NCBI RefSeq assembly: GCF_003415675.1
Contig: NZ_QFZK01000006.1
Location: 170,658 to 234,657 of the forward strand
From: Rhodoferax lacus
GTDB taxonomy: Bacteria; Pseudomonadota; Gammaproteobacteria; Burkholderiales; Burkholderiaceae_C
Reading direction: 5' to 3'
DNA length: 64,000 nt
Positions 8,005 to 16,942 of the stretch are shown here, in pieces (the first letter of the stretch is position 1; each line of letters starts with the position of its first letter). The notes below the pieces were generated by a model. The model was not told where the DNA came from, did not search any database, and saw nothing but the letters and a program-made list of their open reading frames with translations. A program made the position numbers and the translations under genes.

Positions 8005-10629
8005 TCACTTCAAAGCGATGGTGACAGGCACAGTGGCCGTAGCTGTCAGTCCGGCGTTGTCAGTCACCACCACCTTCAGGGTGTAGCGGCCAGCCACCGG
8101 GGCGGGCCAGCGTGCAGTGATGGTCGTGCCACTGACCGAAAAGCCCATGCCCAAGGGCACACCCGAGATGGAGATGGACAGGTAGGTGGCCGTGGGGTCG
8201 GAAATGGCGATGGTGCCGCTCATGGCTTTTCCAACCACACCGGTCATGGCGGGTGCAGTGATCACCGGGCCGGCCGTGGCAATCTTGACGGTATACACAC
8301 CCTGGCCGGTGAGGCCGGTCTTGCTGTCCTTGGCAATGACCGTCACGGTGTAGCTGCCCAGAACCGGGCTGGCCCAGGTCACCAGACCGGCGGTGCTGAT
8401 GGCCATGCCAGCTGGTGCGCCGCTCAGGCTGTAGGTCACCGGGTTGGGTGCGGTTGCCGTTGCGCTGAAGGACAGGGCCACACCGGGCTTGCCCTGCACC
8501 GTGGCACTGCTGAGCGAGGGCGGCAGGGGCGCAGAGATGGCGATGGTGATCACGCCCTGACCGGTGAGCGCGGTCTTGCTGTCCTTGGCCAGCACGGTGA
8601 CTTTGTAGCTGCCTGCTATCGGGCTGGCCCAGGCCAGGACGCCGGTGCTGCTGATGGCCATGCCTGCTGGTGCGCCGCTCAGGCTGTAGGTCACCGGGTT
8701 GGCGGCCTTCACTGCGGTGGCGTAGCTCAGCGCGGTTCCAGCGGTGCCGGTAATGGAAGCAGCGGTGACGACCGGTGCGGCTTGCTGGGCAATGGTGACG
8801 GTGTAGACGCCTTGACCACTCAGCGCGGTCTTGCTGTCCTTGGCGGTCACGGTAACTGCGTAGCTGCCAATCACAGGTGTGGTCCAGGTCACCACGCCGG
8901 TGCTGCTGATGGCCATGCCTGCAGGTGCGCCGCCCAGGCTGTAGGTCACCGGGTTGGCTGCGGTCACCGAAGCAGTAAACGACAGGGGCGTACCGACCAC
9001 GCCGCTGATGGCAGCGGGTGTCACCACCGGAGCGGTGGCGGCGGTGGTTCCGGTGAGCGCGCTCAACAGTCCGGTGACGTTGGGCGTGCCCAGGCCGGTC
9101 AGCGGGTCATAGCCCACCTTGGCCGTGCACAGGGCGCAGGTGCCGTCGCTGCCTGCGGTGATGTCGGCAAACGCGCTGTAGTAGGTGCCGGGCACGGTGG
9201 AAATCTGTCCATACAGCACGGCGTGGGGCGCGCCAAGGGCCGGCTTGCCGTTGAGTGCCCGTGCAGCATTGGCCACCGCGATCAGGCCGGCCCACTGCGG
9301 CGTGGACAGGCTGGTGCCGCCCACGCTGAGCCAGCTCATGGCGGTGGTACCAGGGGTCAGCACGGCAACATACTGGCCGGATGCGGGGTCGGCGTTGAAG
9401 GCTACGTCGGCCACGGCGCGGCGTGCCAGCGTGCCCATGCCGGGGACGGCGCTGGTCTGGTAGCTGGGCTTGGCGGTATAGGCGCTGACGCCACCCCCTG
9501 TGCCCGACCAGCCCACTTCGCTGCGTGCGCCAGTACCCGTGTAGGTGAGGGTTGTTCCACCCACAGCCACCACGTTGGGCGACACCGAGGGCCAGGACAC
9601 GGCGGCACCGGAGTCGCCGGTGGCAGCCAGGTAGGTCATGCCGGGTGCGGTGAATACGGAATCGACCGATGCCGTCCAGCTGCCTTCCAGCGCGCCAAAG
9701 CTCATGGACACAATGCCGGGGCCCATGGTGTTGGCCAGCTTGACGGCGCCCAGCAGGCTGTTGAGGGAAGCATCGGCCGCCTCAATCAGGACAATGCGTG
9801 CCAGCGGTGCCGTGGCATGCGCCCACTGCACGTCCAGCGTGATCTCGGTAGCCCAGCCGGAGTCATAGGCCGGCGCGGTGGACGTCATCCCGCCTGCTGC
9901 CGTGTTGTAGACCACGGAGAAGTCACAGCCTGTGAGGGGTGCCGCTGGCAGGGGCAGCGTGGCGGTGATGGCAATGGCCCTGGTGGTGCAAGTGGGCAGA
10001 CCGAATTTCTGGTTGAACGCGGCCAGCTCGGCCACCACATTGGGGTCATGCTGCGCATCCACGATGTAGATGGTTTGGCCAGCGCCCAGCTGGGCGGCCT
10101 GCGCCGTGGTCAGTGCGGTGCCAGTTGCAGGCAGGGCGGGCAGGCCATAGGCTGCGCGGATCTGTGCGGGTGAATACGTGCTCACCACACTGCTGGCGGC
10201 CATGGGCGTTACCGTACCGTCTGGGACCATGCCGGGGTTGTGCCGGGCGCGCATTCTGCGGGGCTCGCGCATGTCCTGAACCGTGAGCTGGCGGGTGGAC
10301 AGGTCTGACAGATCGGCGGCCATGTGCTGGCTGTGCGGGCTGCGGCGCGCCGACGCGTCTGGATTGACGGCATCCGCATTGTCTGGCTCCTGCAGCAGGC
10401 CGGGTGCCGAGTGGAAGAAGGGCTGGGCAATTTCCAGTGCAGCCGCTTCCGGCAGCACGGCCATGTTCATCGACAGGGTGGTGGTGCCAGTGGCTACTTG
10501 CTGGGTGGGGATGCTGCTTGCGGTGCCATCGGTCCCACCGCCACAGGCGGCCAACAGCAGGGAGGCTCCGGCGGCAAGAACCCAGCTGCGTGGGTGCGCG
10601 TGGCGGCAAAGAAGGGAATGTATTTTCAT
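8005..10629 (-). CDS. Secreted S53 (sedolisin/kumamolisin-like) serine protease lipoprotein with Ig-like repeats
   Basis: An 874-residue exported protein. The signal ends in a lipobox (LLAAC, Cys29), so surface lipoprotein anchoring is likely. After a short propeptide-like region the S53 domain starts near YSPAQIRAAYGLP (about 153). Catalytic residues fit the family: E262 and D266 in TEITLD, oxyanion D339 in GDSG, and nucleophile S440 in GGTSLSTPQWAG. A calcium-site-like segment follows around DITAGSDG and GLGTPN. From about residue 535 there are three near-identical 85-residue putative Ig (He_PIG-type) repeats and a more divergent fourth. The 5' leader contains a c-di-GMP-I riboswitch, so expression should respond to c-di-GMP. 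GGAG lies about 8 nt before the ATG. Confidence 0.93.
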   Translation of the reverse strand: MKIHSLLCRHAHPRSWVLAAGASLLLAACGGGTDGTASSIPTQQVATGTTTLSMNMAVLPEAAALEIAQPFFHSAPGLLQEPDNADAVNPDASARRSPHSQHMAADLSDLSTRQLTVQDMREPRRMRARHNPGMVPDGTVTPMAASSVVSTYSPAQIRAAYGLPALPATGTALTTAQAAQLGAGQTIYIVDAQHDPNVVAELAAFNQKFGLPTCTTRAIAITATLPLPAAPLTGCDFSVVYNTAAGGMTSTAPAYDSGWATEITLDVQWAHATAPLARIVLIEAADASLNSLLGAVKLANTMGPGIVSMSFGALEGSWTASVDSVFTAPGMTYLAATGDSGAAVSWPSVSPNVVAVGGTTLTYTGTGARSEVGWSGTGGGVSAYTAKPSYQTSAVPGMGTLARRAVADVAFNADPASGQYVAVLTPGTTAMSWLSVGGTSLSTPQWAGLIAVANAARALNGKPALGAPHAVLYGQISTVPGTYYSAFADITAGSDGTCALCTAKVGYDPLTGLGTPNVTGLLSALTGTTAATAPVVTPAAISGVVGTPLSFTASVTAANPVTYSLGGAPAGMAISSTGVVTWTTPVIGSYAVTVTAKDSKTALSGQGVYTVTIAQQAAPVVTAASITGTAGTALSYATAVKAANPVTYSLSGAPAGMAISSTGVLAWASPIAGSYKVTVLAKDSKTALTGQGVITIAISAPLPPSLSSATVQGKPGVALSFSATATAPNPVTYSLSGAPAGMAISTAGLVTWASPVLGSYTVTVIAKDSKTGLTGQGVYTVKIATAGPVITAPAMTGVVGKAMSGTIAISDPTATYLSISISGVPLGMGFSVSGTTITARWPAPVAGRYTLKVVVTDNAGLTATATVPVTIALK
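8290..9050 (-). repeat. Three 255-bp tandem coding repeats (Ig-like domains)
   Basis: The same segment, reading ANPVTYSL-GAPAGMAIS in the protein, recurs at 8401, 8656 and 8911 on the plus strand, an exact 255-bp (85-codon) period. Similarity at the nucleotide level is high around the GAPAGMAIS codons. This suggests recent duplication or ongoing conversion inside the S53 protease gene. Confidence 0.85.
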
Positions 10630-10680
10630 GGCAAACGCTCCAAAAAATGGGCGAGGGCCACGCAGAACAATGTGTGAAGC

Positions 10681-10765
10681 ACATTGGCAACCCCGCTGCC
10701 GTTGCGCTTGCGCGCTTTAGGCCGGAGGCTTTGCGTCCCAGTCTTTCGACTGGTTTGCCCTCAAC
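10681..10765 (-). promoter_or_regulatory. Cyclic-di-GMP-I (GEMM-I) riboswitch aptamer
   Basis: Read on the minus strand, the leader contains the canonical GEMM-I blocks in order and spacing. These are GGGCAAACC (10752-10760), CGAAAG in a short stem, GGGACGCAAAGCC (10727-10739), TCCGGCCTAAA (10715-10725) and a 3' arm with GGCAGCGGGGTTGCC (10686-10700). This matches the known Vc2-type consensus including the paired arm and its G-rich loop side. The aptamer ends about 50 nt before the ATG of the S53 protease. No clear terminator stem precedes the ATG, so control may be at ribosome access. Confidence 0.95.
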
Positions 10766-10792
10766 AACTGCGGATTGCAGAAGTTGAACGGA

Positions 10793-10821
10793 AGTATAGG
10801 TATCTTTTTTATCAATTGCAA
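10793..10821 (-). promoter_or_regulatory. Sigma-70-type promoter for the riboswitch and S53 protease
   Basis: On the minus strand TTGCAA (10816-10821) and TATACT (10793-10798) are separated by exactly 17 bp. The predicted start near 10785 lies about 20 nt before the riboswitch aptamer. Confidence 0.75.
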
Positions 10822-10870
10822 GCAAATGTTTCGTGTCGGCATTGGTTGCTGCCGGATGTCACAAAAGTGC

Positions 10871-12454
10871 CTATTCCAGAGTGAGGCAGAAGCGCTGTGC
10901 CAATGCATCACGCGCCTCTGCCACGGCTTCGGGCCAGCTGTCGTAATGTTTTTGCCTGAACACTCTGGCGCTGGGGTACCAGGGGCTGTCCTGGCGGCCC
11001 AGCAGCCAGCGGTAGTCGGGCACGGCGTGCACCAGCACCCAGACCGGTTTGCCCAGCGCCGCCGCCAGATGGGCTATGGATGTGTCCACCGTGACCACCA
11101 GGTCCAGGTTGGCAATCAGCGCTGCGGTCTGCGAAAAGTCCGTTAGCGAAGCCCCATGCCGGTGCAGCTGCGGCAGGGCTGCCAGTGCCTCCTCGTCTTG
11201 GGCCCGGCTCTCCTGTTGCAGGCTGTGAAAGTCCAGAGGCAGCTCCAGTAGCGGTTGCAGGGCAACGAGTGCGATGCTGCGCCGGTGGTCATGCAGGTGC
11301 TTGGGGTTGCCAAACCAGACCAGGCCTAGGCGGGGCCGTTGGCGCGGGCCCAGCGTGTGGGCCCAGGCCGCTTGCAGCGCGCCATCGGCAAAGTAGTAGG
11401 GGCAGGGGGCTGGCACCGTGTCCAGCGTAGTGGAGAAGGCATAGGGCAAGCTCATCACCGGGCAGTGGAAATCAAAGTCCGGGTGCTCGGCGTTGCCGAT
11501 GATGGTCTTGATGGCAGGATGCATGCTTTGCAGCAGCGGGTGCAGGGTGCGTGGCGCGCCGAACACCACGCTGCCGCCCCGTGCAATCACATCGAGCGCG
11601 TAGCGCGAGAACTGGATCACATCGCCAAAGCCCTGCTCGCAGTGGATGAGCAGCGTCTTGCCTGCGATGTCTTCGCGCCCGGTCCACTGCGGCACGTCGA
11701 AGCTGCGCTGGGTCTCGCCGCCATCGCGCTTCCAGCGCCGTTCGTAGTGCAGCCAGCCGTTTGCATAGTCGCCGTGCAATAGTGCCGCCAGGGCCTTGGC
11801 CCAATGGAAGTTGGCGTTGTCGGGTTGCAACTGCAGCGCCAGGTCAAAGCTGGCGATGGCCTCTGGCAGGCGCAGAGCCTGCTGCAGGGAGTTTCCCCGG
11901 TTGAAGGCCGCCGCCACAAAGCCGGGGTTCAGGTCCAGGGCTTGCTGGTAGGCCTGTGCGGCTGCGTCAAAGCGCTTCAGGGAATGCAGCACGCGGCCCC
12001 TGTTGTAGTGCAGGTTGGCGTTATCCGGGGCGCGCTCGGCACAGCGTTGCTGCAGTGCCAGTGCCTCTTCATATTCGCCCAGATGGTCCAGGGATACGGC
12101 CAGCTTGTGCAGTGCGTCCAGGGAGTCGGGTTGCATTGCCAGCGCAGTTGTCAGGCTGGCTTTGGCCAGCGCATATTCGCCCAGCTGCAGGCGGATATCA
12201 GCCAGCTGCATGGCGGTGCCGAAATCTGGCTGCAGCGATAGCGACAGGTCCAGCAGGCGTGCGGCCATGGCAGGTTGCCCTGCGTCTATTTCCAGCAGGC
12301 CCAGCAGCTTGGCCACATGGGGGTTCTGTGGTTGTGCCACCAGCAGTTCGAGGTAGGCCGCGCGCGCCGCCTCCCACTGGCCTTGGGCGTGCAGGTCCGC
12401 CGCATGCTTGATCTTCTGCAACCAGTCTGCGCTGGGTAGTGTCAGGTTCTTCAT
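10871..12454 (-). CDS. TPR protein with C-terminal GT9-like glycosyltransferase fold
   Basis: A 527-residue cytoplasmic protein. Residues about 10-265 are a run of tetratricopeptide units (examples AAQAYQQALDLNPGF, AIASFDLALQLQPDN). The C-terminal half resembles heptosyltransferase/GT9-type folds: TLLIHCEQGFGDVIQFSRYA near 275 and LDLVVTVDTSIAHLAAALG near 460. TPR-transferase fusions of this kind occur in protein or surface glycosylation, but the acceptor is not evident. The chosen start (12454) begins with KNLTLPSADW after Met; an in-frame start 15 codons earlier is possible. No strong ribosome site decides between them. Confidence 0.8.
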   Translation of the reverse strand: MKNLTLPSADWLQKIKHAADLHAQGQWEAARAAYLELLVAQPQNPHVAKLLGLLEIDAGQPAMAARLLDLSLSLQPDFGTAMQLADIRLQLGEYALAKASLTTALAMQPDSLDALHKLAVSLDHLGEYEEALALQQRCAERAPDNANLHYNRGRVLHSLKRFDAAAQAYQQALDLNPGFVAAAFNRGNSLQQALRLPEAIASFDLALQLQPDNANFHWAKALAALLHGDYANGWLHYERRWKRDGGETQRSFDVPQWTGREDIAGKTLLIHCEQGFGDVIQFSRYALDVIARGGSVVFGAPRTLHPLLQSMHPAIKTIIGNAEHPDFDFHCPVMSLPYAFSTTLDTVPAPCPYYFADGALQAAWAHTLGPRQRPRLGLVWFGNPKHLHDHRRSIALVALQPLLELPLDFHSLQQESRAQDEEALAALPQLHRHGASLTDFSQTAALIANLDLVVTVDTSIAHLAAALGKPVWVLVHAVPDYRWLLGRQDSPWYPSARVFRQKHYDSWPEAVAEARDALAQRFCLTLE

Positions 12455-12532
12455 GGCGAAGAATCTTAAGTCAGGCCCGGCGATTGGGCCACCCGTCACA
12501 TCAACGCGGGCAGCTGCCCGGGCGGCAGCGGC

Positions 12533-13156
12533 TTAAAGCCCCAGCAGTGCTGCGTCGCCGCGTCCCTGGCGGATGATCTCCGGCGTCTCGCCGCTCAGGT
12601 CCACCACCGTGGTGGGCTCCTGTGGGCAGGCGCCGGCGTCCACCACCCCGGCAATGACCTTCTCGAAGCGTTCGCGGATGTCCTCGGCATCATTGAGGGG
12701 ATGGGTGTCACCCGGCGGTATCAGCGTGGTGGCCAGCAGCGCCGAGCCATGCAGGGTGAGCAACTCCTGCAGCACCTTGTGGTCGGGCACGCGCAGGCCT
12801 ATGGTCTTGCGCGAGGGGTGGCTCACGCGCCGGGGTACTTCCTTGCTGGCTTCCAGGATGAAGGTGAAGGGCCCGGGTGTGGCGTTCTTGAGCAGACGGA
12901 ACTGGCGGTTGTCCACCTTGGCATAGCTGGAGAGCTCGCTCAGGTCGCGGCACAGCAGGGTGAGCTGGTGTTTGTCGTCCACGCCGCGCACGCGGCGCAG
13001 GCTGTCGACCGCGTTCTTGTCATCCAGGTGGCAGACAAAGGCGTAGCTGGAGTCGGTGGGCACAGCCAGGATGCCGCCTTTTTCCAGCAGGGCTACGGCT
13101 TGTTTGAGGAGGCGGGTTTGGGGGTTTTCGGGGTGAACTTCGAAGTACTGTGCCAT
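12533..13156 (-). CDS. YciO/YrdC (Sua5-like) family threonylcarbamoyl-AMP synthase-type protein
   Basis: A 207-residue protein with the YrdC fold. It has KGGILAVPTDSSYAF near the N-terminus, a KxR-type nucleotide-binding segment, PGPFTFILEASKEVPRR, and TTVVDLSGETPEIIRQGRG near the end. The pattern fits the YciO branch rather than TsaC. Members bind ATP and L-threonine for the t6A precursor, but YciO's role in t6A is weaker than TsaC's. It is followed upstream by the PHP phosphatase gene, 18 bp away, as in many betaproteobacteria. Confidence 0.88.
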   Translation of the reverse strand: MAQYFEVHPENPQTRLLKQAVALLEKGGILAVPTDSSYAFVCHLDDKNAVDSLRRVRGVDDKHQLTLLCRDLSELSSYAKVDNRQFRLLKNATPGPFTFILEASKEVPRRVSHPSRKTIGLRVPDHKVLQELLTLHGSALLATTLIPPGDTHPLNDAEDIRERFEKVIAGVVDAGACPQEPTTVVDLSGETPEIIRQGRGDAALLGL

Positions 13157-13174
13157 CGTGCGGTCTTGCTTTTC

Positions 13175-14041
13175 TTATTGAATCCGGCTGCCAAGCAGGT
13201 CCCAGACGGGGGTGAGTTGGCTGTTGAGCAGGGGCAGGGTGCCCAGCTCGGTGTGGCTCTCGGCGGGGCTGTGGAAGTCGCTGCCGCGCGAGGCGGCCAG
13301 GCCAAATTCGCGCGCGGTGTGGGCGTAGCTGACGTACTCGGCGGCGCTGTGGCTGCCGGTGACCACTTCCACACCCTGGCCGCCAAAGCCCTTGAACTCG
13401 GTGAACAGGGCGAATTCTTCGTTGGGGGTGAACTTGTAGCGTGCCGGGTGGGCCACCACGGCCACGCCACCGGCCTGGGTGATCCAGGTCACTGCGTCCC
13501 TGAGCGTGGCCCAGCGGTGCGCCACATAGCCGGGCTTGCCTTCGGTGAGGTATTTGCGGAACACCTCGTTGGTGTCTTTGCACACGCCGCTCTCCACCAG
13601 AAACCGGGCGAAGTGGGTACGCGAGATCAGCTCGGGGTTGCCCACATAGGGCAGGGCGCCTTCAAAGGCACCGGGGATGCCGACCTTTGCCAGTCCCTCG
13701 GCCATTTCCCTGGCCCGCTGGGTGCGCCCGCCGCGCGTGTCGCGCAGGCCTTGCGCCAGGGCGGCATTGTTCACATCAAAGCCCAGGCCCACGATGTGCA
13801 CCGTGTGGCCGATGAAGGTGACCGATATTTCCACGCCGGTCAGGTACTTCATGCCCTGGGCGTGCGCCGCCGCCAGCGCGCGCGCCTGGCCGCCGATTTC
13901 GTCATGGTCGGTCAGGGCCCACAGTTCGACGCCGTTGGCCTTGGCGCGCGCAGCCAGGTCTTCCGGGGTCAGGGTGCCGTCGGATACAACCGAGTGGCAG
14001 TGCAGGTCGGCGTTGAGCAGGTGGGAGGTGGAGTGGGTCAC
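13175..14041 (-). CDS. PHP-domain phosphoesterase (RNase AM / YciV-like 3',5'-nucleotide phosphatase)
   Basis: A 288-residue protein. The PHP metal motifs are clear: NADLHCHSVVSDGTLTPEDL (HxH), LTDHDEIGG, GVEIS, VVAHPAR, and SDFHSP near the C-terminus. Family members hydrolyse 3',5'-nucleoside bisphosphates and trim 5' ends of RNA with divalent metals. The reading frame opens with GTG at 14041, nine bases after the stop of the pseudouridine synthase gene, and is followed by the YciO gene. These three and the hybrid kinase form one minus-strand run. Confidence 0.9.
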   Translation of the reverse strand: MTHSTSHLLNADLHCHSVVSDGTLTPEDLAARAKANGVELWALTDHDEIGGQARALAAAHAQGMKYLTGVEISVTFIGHTVHIVGLGFDVNNAALAQGLRDTRGGRTQRAREMAEGLAKVGIPGAFEGALPYVGNPELISRTHFARFLVESGVCKDTNEVFRKYLTEGKPGYVAHRWATLRDAVTWITQAGGVAVVAHPARYKFTPNEEFALFTEFKGFGGQGVEVVTGSHSAAEYVSYAHTAREFGLAASRGSDFHSPAESHTELGTLPLLNSQLTPVWDLLGSRIQ

Positions 14042-14050
14042 ACGGCCATT

Positions 14051-14722
14051 TTAGGCCTGCGCGTCAAAGCCATCGGCCAACTGGAAACTTAGCCTTGCAC
14101 CGGTCTGCGGATGGGCAAAGGCCAGCTCGCTGGCGTGCAGCAACAGGCGCGGGCTGGCCGCAGCGATTTCCGGGGGCGCATACAGCGCGTCGCCCACGAT
14201 GGGGTGGCCTATGGCCTGCAGGTGTACACGCAGTTGGTGGGTGCGGCCAGTGAGCGGCTCGAGCTCCAGGCGCGTGGCGTTGCGCTGGGAGTCATAGTGC
14301 AGTGTGCGCCAGCGCGTGCTGCTGGGCTTGCCCAGTTCCAGGTCAATCTTGCGCAGGGGACGTCGGGGCCAGTCGACCATGATGGGCAACTCTATGGTCT
14401 GCCATTCGTCGCTCGCGTGGCTTTCGCTCTCGCGGCAGTCGCCACTGGCCAGGGCCACATAGCGCTTGTGCACGCGGCGCTCGGCAAAGTCGGCGTTGAG
14501 CAGGCGCTGGGAGGCAATGCCGCGCGCCATCACCATCAGGCCCGAAGTGGACATGTCCAGCCGGTGCACGATCAGAGCGTCCGGAAACTGCGCCTGCGCC
14601 ATGCCGCTCAGGCAATGGTCGCTGGTCTTGCCCGGCACGGCCAGCAGGCCGGAGGGCTTGTTGAGCACCACGATGGCCGCATCGGCATAGACCACCTGCA
14701 GTTGCTGCGCTTCAGTCAGCAT
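14051..14722 (-). CDS. rluA: RluA-family pseudouridine synthase
   Basis: About 223 residues. It has the catalytic motif HRLDMSTSGL with the Asp nucleophile near residue 56 and the RluA features LNKPSGLLAVPG, KRYVAL, LEPLTGRTHQLRVHLQAIGHPIVGD and LLLHASELAF. Without an N-terminal S4 domain and at this length it is closest to RluA, which modifies 23S rRNA position 746 and tRNA position 32. A GTG six bases upstream (14728) is an alternative start. The start overlaps the end of the hybrid kinase gene by 11 bp, so the two are probably co-translated. Confidence 0.88.
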   Translation of the reverse strand: MLTEAQQLQVVYADAAIVVLNKPSGLLAVPGKTSDHCLSGMAQAQFPDALIVHRLDMSTSGLMVMARGIASQRLLNADFAERRVHKRYVALASGDCRESESHASDEWQTIELPIMVDWPRRPLRKIDLELGKPSSTRWRTLHYDSQRNATRLELEPLTGRTHQLRVHLQAIGHPIVGDALYAPPEIAAASPRLLLHASELAFAHPQTGARLSFQLADGFDAQA

Positions 14723-16871
14723 GGCCACCCAGAATCAGGCGCTGCACGGTCTCGCACAACTCATTCACGTCATTGGGTTTGTAGACCAGGGCACTGGCAC
14801 CGGCCTCGAAGGCGCTTTTTTCGATTTCGGGGGTGACATAGCCGCTGGCCAGCGCCACCGGCAAATCTGCGCGCAGGGCCTTGGCCGCGCGCAGCAGGTC
14901 CACGCCGCTGAAGCCTGGCATGTTGTAGTCGGTCACCAGTAAATCGAAATCCTGGGCGCGCTCGGCAAGGGCGGCCTGTGCCTCCAGCGGGTCGGTAAAG
15001 CTGGTGACGGTAAAGCCCTTGCGGCGCAGCACCCGCTCCACCAGAAACACCAGGGCCTGGTCGTCGTCCACGTACATCACATGGCGTCCCTGGCCGTGCA
15101 CTGCGGGTGCGGGTGCGGGTGGTTCATCGGCCACGGGCACGGCTTCATCACAGGTCGGGAAGTACAGGTGAAAAATACTGCCCTGGGCCGGTGTGCTGTG
15201 CACATCAATGCCGCCCTGGTGCGTCTTCATGATGCCGTGCACCACCGACAGCCCCAGGCCCGTGCCCTGGCCCACCTGGCGGGTGGTGAAGAAGGGCTCG
15301 AAGATGCGTTGCAGCGTGCTCTGGCTCATGCCGCTGCCGGTGTCCTGCACCGACAGGTCCACATAGTGGCCGGGCGGCACGCCCACGCGGCTGCACTCCG
15401 GAAAATCCAGCAGGGTGTTGCCCAGTGCAATCGTCACCAGGCCCTTGGTCTGGCCCACGGCCAGGATCGCGTTGGTGCACAGGTTGAGCAGGGCCTGCTC
15501 CACTTGGGTGGCATCGGCCAGTACGGTGGCGCAGTCGGGCGCCTCCAGAACCCGGATTTCCACCCCCGGGGGCACCGTCACTTTGACCAGGCGCACCGTC
15601 TCGTGCACCACCTCGGACAAACGCATGGGCGTGCGCCGGGCCGGCTCATTGCGGCTGAAGGTCAGGATCTGGCGCACCAGGTCACGGGCCCGGCGCCCGG
15701 CCTTCTCGATCTCGTCCAGGCTGACCAGTGCGCCGGACTGGGCGGCCGTGTCCTGCTTGGCCAGTTCCACATTGCCCAGGATGGCGCTCAGGATGTTGTT
15801 GAAGTCGTGCGCAATGCCACCGGCCATGGTGCCCACGGCCTGCATTTTTTGTGACTCGCGCAGCTGCGTCTCCAGCGCCAGGCGCTGTGCCTCGGCACGT
15901 TTGCTGGCAGTCAGGTCGCGTGCGAACAGGGTGGTGATGGCGCTGCTGCCATGCTGCGGCGTGCCCGTGGCGCTTTCCTGCGACACGCTGATCTCCACAA
16001 AAATATGCTCACCCTGCAAAGTGGTAGCCGGGTATTCCCCCAGCATGGCCTGCGCCGCTACCGAGCCCTGCTTGAGCAGCTTTTCTACCTCCGGCAAAAA
16101 GCGCGACAGCGGGCTGCCAAAGGCCGACTTGGCGCTGCAGCCAAACAGCCGGGTGGCCGCCGGGTTGAAGACGCTGATGCACAGGCTCTCATCCACGCAC
16201 AGGATGGCGTCGAGCGACGAGTTGATGATGGCCGCCATGCGGGTTTCGCTGACGAGCAAGTCCTCATTGCTTTGCACCAGCACCGCAGCACTTTCCTGCA
16301 AGGCCAGGCGCTGGGCCAGCAGCGGGCCCTGGTCGATGATGGCGCAGATGAAGTGGGCAAGGTCGTCCTGCGGGTTCTCGATGCGGGCGATGTGCAGGTC
16401 ACCGGTAAACGTGCCCTGCGCGCCGCTCTGGAAAACCACTTCGCTCACTTCGCTGGCGCCGCTGCTCTTGGCGCTGAGAAACGACACGGCCACTTCGTCG
16501 GCATGGTCGGGCCCTACAAAGGGCAGCAGGAAGTTGAGCGGCGGGTCGCTCTCCAGCGGCTGGAACAGGCGCAGCGCCATGGCGTTGCTGGCCAGCACCA
16601 GGCCCTCTTCGTCCACCACCATCAGGGCCAGGGGCACGCTGGAAAACAGCGTGGCAAAGCGCTCGGAGGCGCCTTCGGCCTCCTGCTGGCTGTAGCGCAA
16701 GGCCTTGTTCTGGATTTCCAGCTCGGCCTGGTATTTGCGCAGGTCGGCAATCATCTGCGCCGGGCGGTAGCCGTCGATGATCAGCTCTTGTGTGGGGTCC
16801 TGTGGCTGGGTTGGGCGCACAGTTGTACGCGGTGTGACCCGGATCCCGCGGTGCCTGTGCAAACTAGGCAT
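14712..16871 (-). CDS. Hybrid sensor histidine kinase with PAS domains and receiver
   Basis: A 719-residue protein without transmembrane segments. Order: short N-terminus with a coiled region; PAS about 70-190 (LMVVDEEGLVLASNAMALRLF); second PAS about 205-330 (AILCVDESLCISVFNPAATRLFG); HisKA with the H-box GGIAHDFNNILSAILGN; HATPase with NLCTNAILA, DTGSGM and GTGLGLS; and a C-terminal CheY receiver (MYVDDDQ, LLVTDYNMPGFSG, VYKP). The HDFNN H-box marks the group often paired with sigma-54 or metabolic signalling. No cognate output regulator is adjacent. The signal is unknown. Confidence 0.94.
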   Translation of the reverse strand: MPSLHRHRGIRVTPRTTVRPTQPQDPTQELIIDGYRPAQMIADLRKYQAELEIQNKALRYSQQEAEGASERFATLFSSVPLALMVVDEEGLVLASNAMALRLFQPLESDPPLNFLLPFVGPDHADEVAVSFLSAKSSGASEVSEVVFQSGAQGTFTGDLHIARIENPQDDLAHFICAIIDQGPLLAQRLALQESAAVLVQSNEDLLVSETRMAAIINSSLDAILCVDESLCISVFNPAATRLFGCSAKSAFGSPLSRFLPEVEKLLKQGSVAAQAMLGEYPATTLQGEHIFVEISVSQESATGTPQHGSSAITTLFARDLTASKRAEAQRLALETQLRESQKMQAVGTMAGGIAHDFNNILSAILGNVELAKQDTAAQSGALVSLDEIEKAGRRARDLVRQILTFSRNEPARRTPMRLSEVVHETVRLVKVTVPPGVEIRVLEAPDCATVLADATQVEQALLNLCTNAILAVGQTKGLVTIALGNTLLDFPECSRVGVPPGHYVDLSVQDTGSGMSQSTLQRIFEPFFTTRQVGQGTGLGLSVVHGIMKTHQGGIDVHSTPAQGSIFHLYFPTCDEAVPVADEPPAPAPAVHGQGRHVMYVDDDQALVFLVERVLRRKGFTVTSFTDPLEAQAALAERAQDFDLLVTDYNMPGFSGVDLLRAAKALRADLPVALASGYVTPEIEKSAFEAGASALVYKPNDVNELCETVQRLILGGHAD

Positions 16872-16942
16872 GGCTTGCGGTCTTTCGCACCGGTGCCAGG
16901 GGGGGTGTGGCAGAGGTGAGGGTCGGTAGCATGGATTGAATT

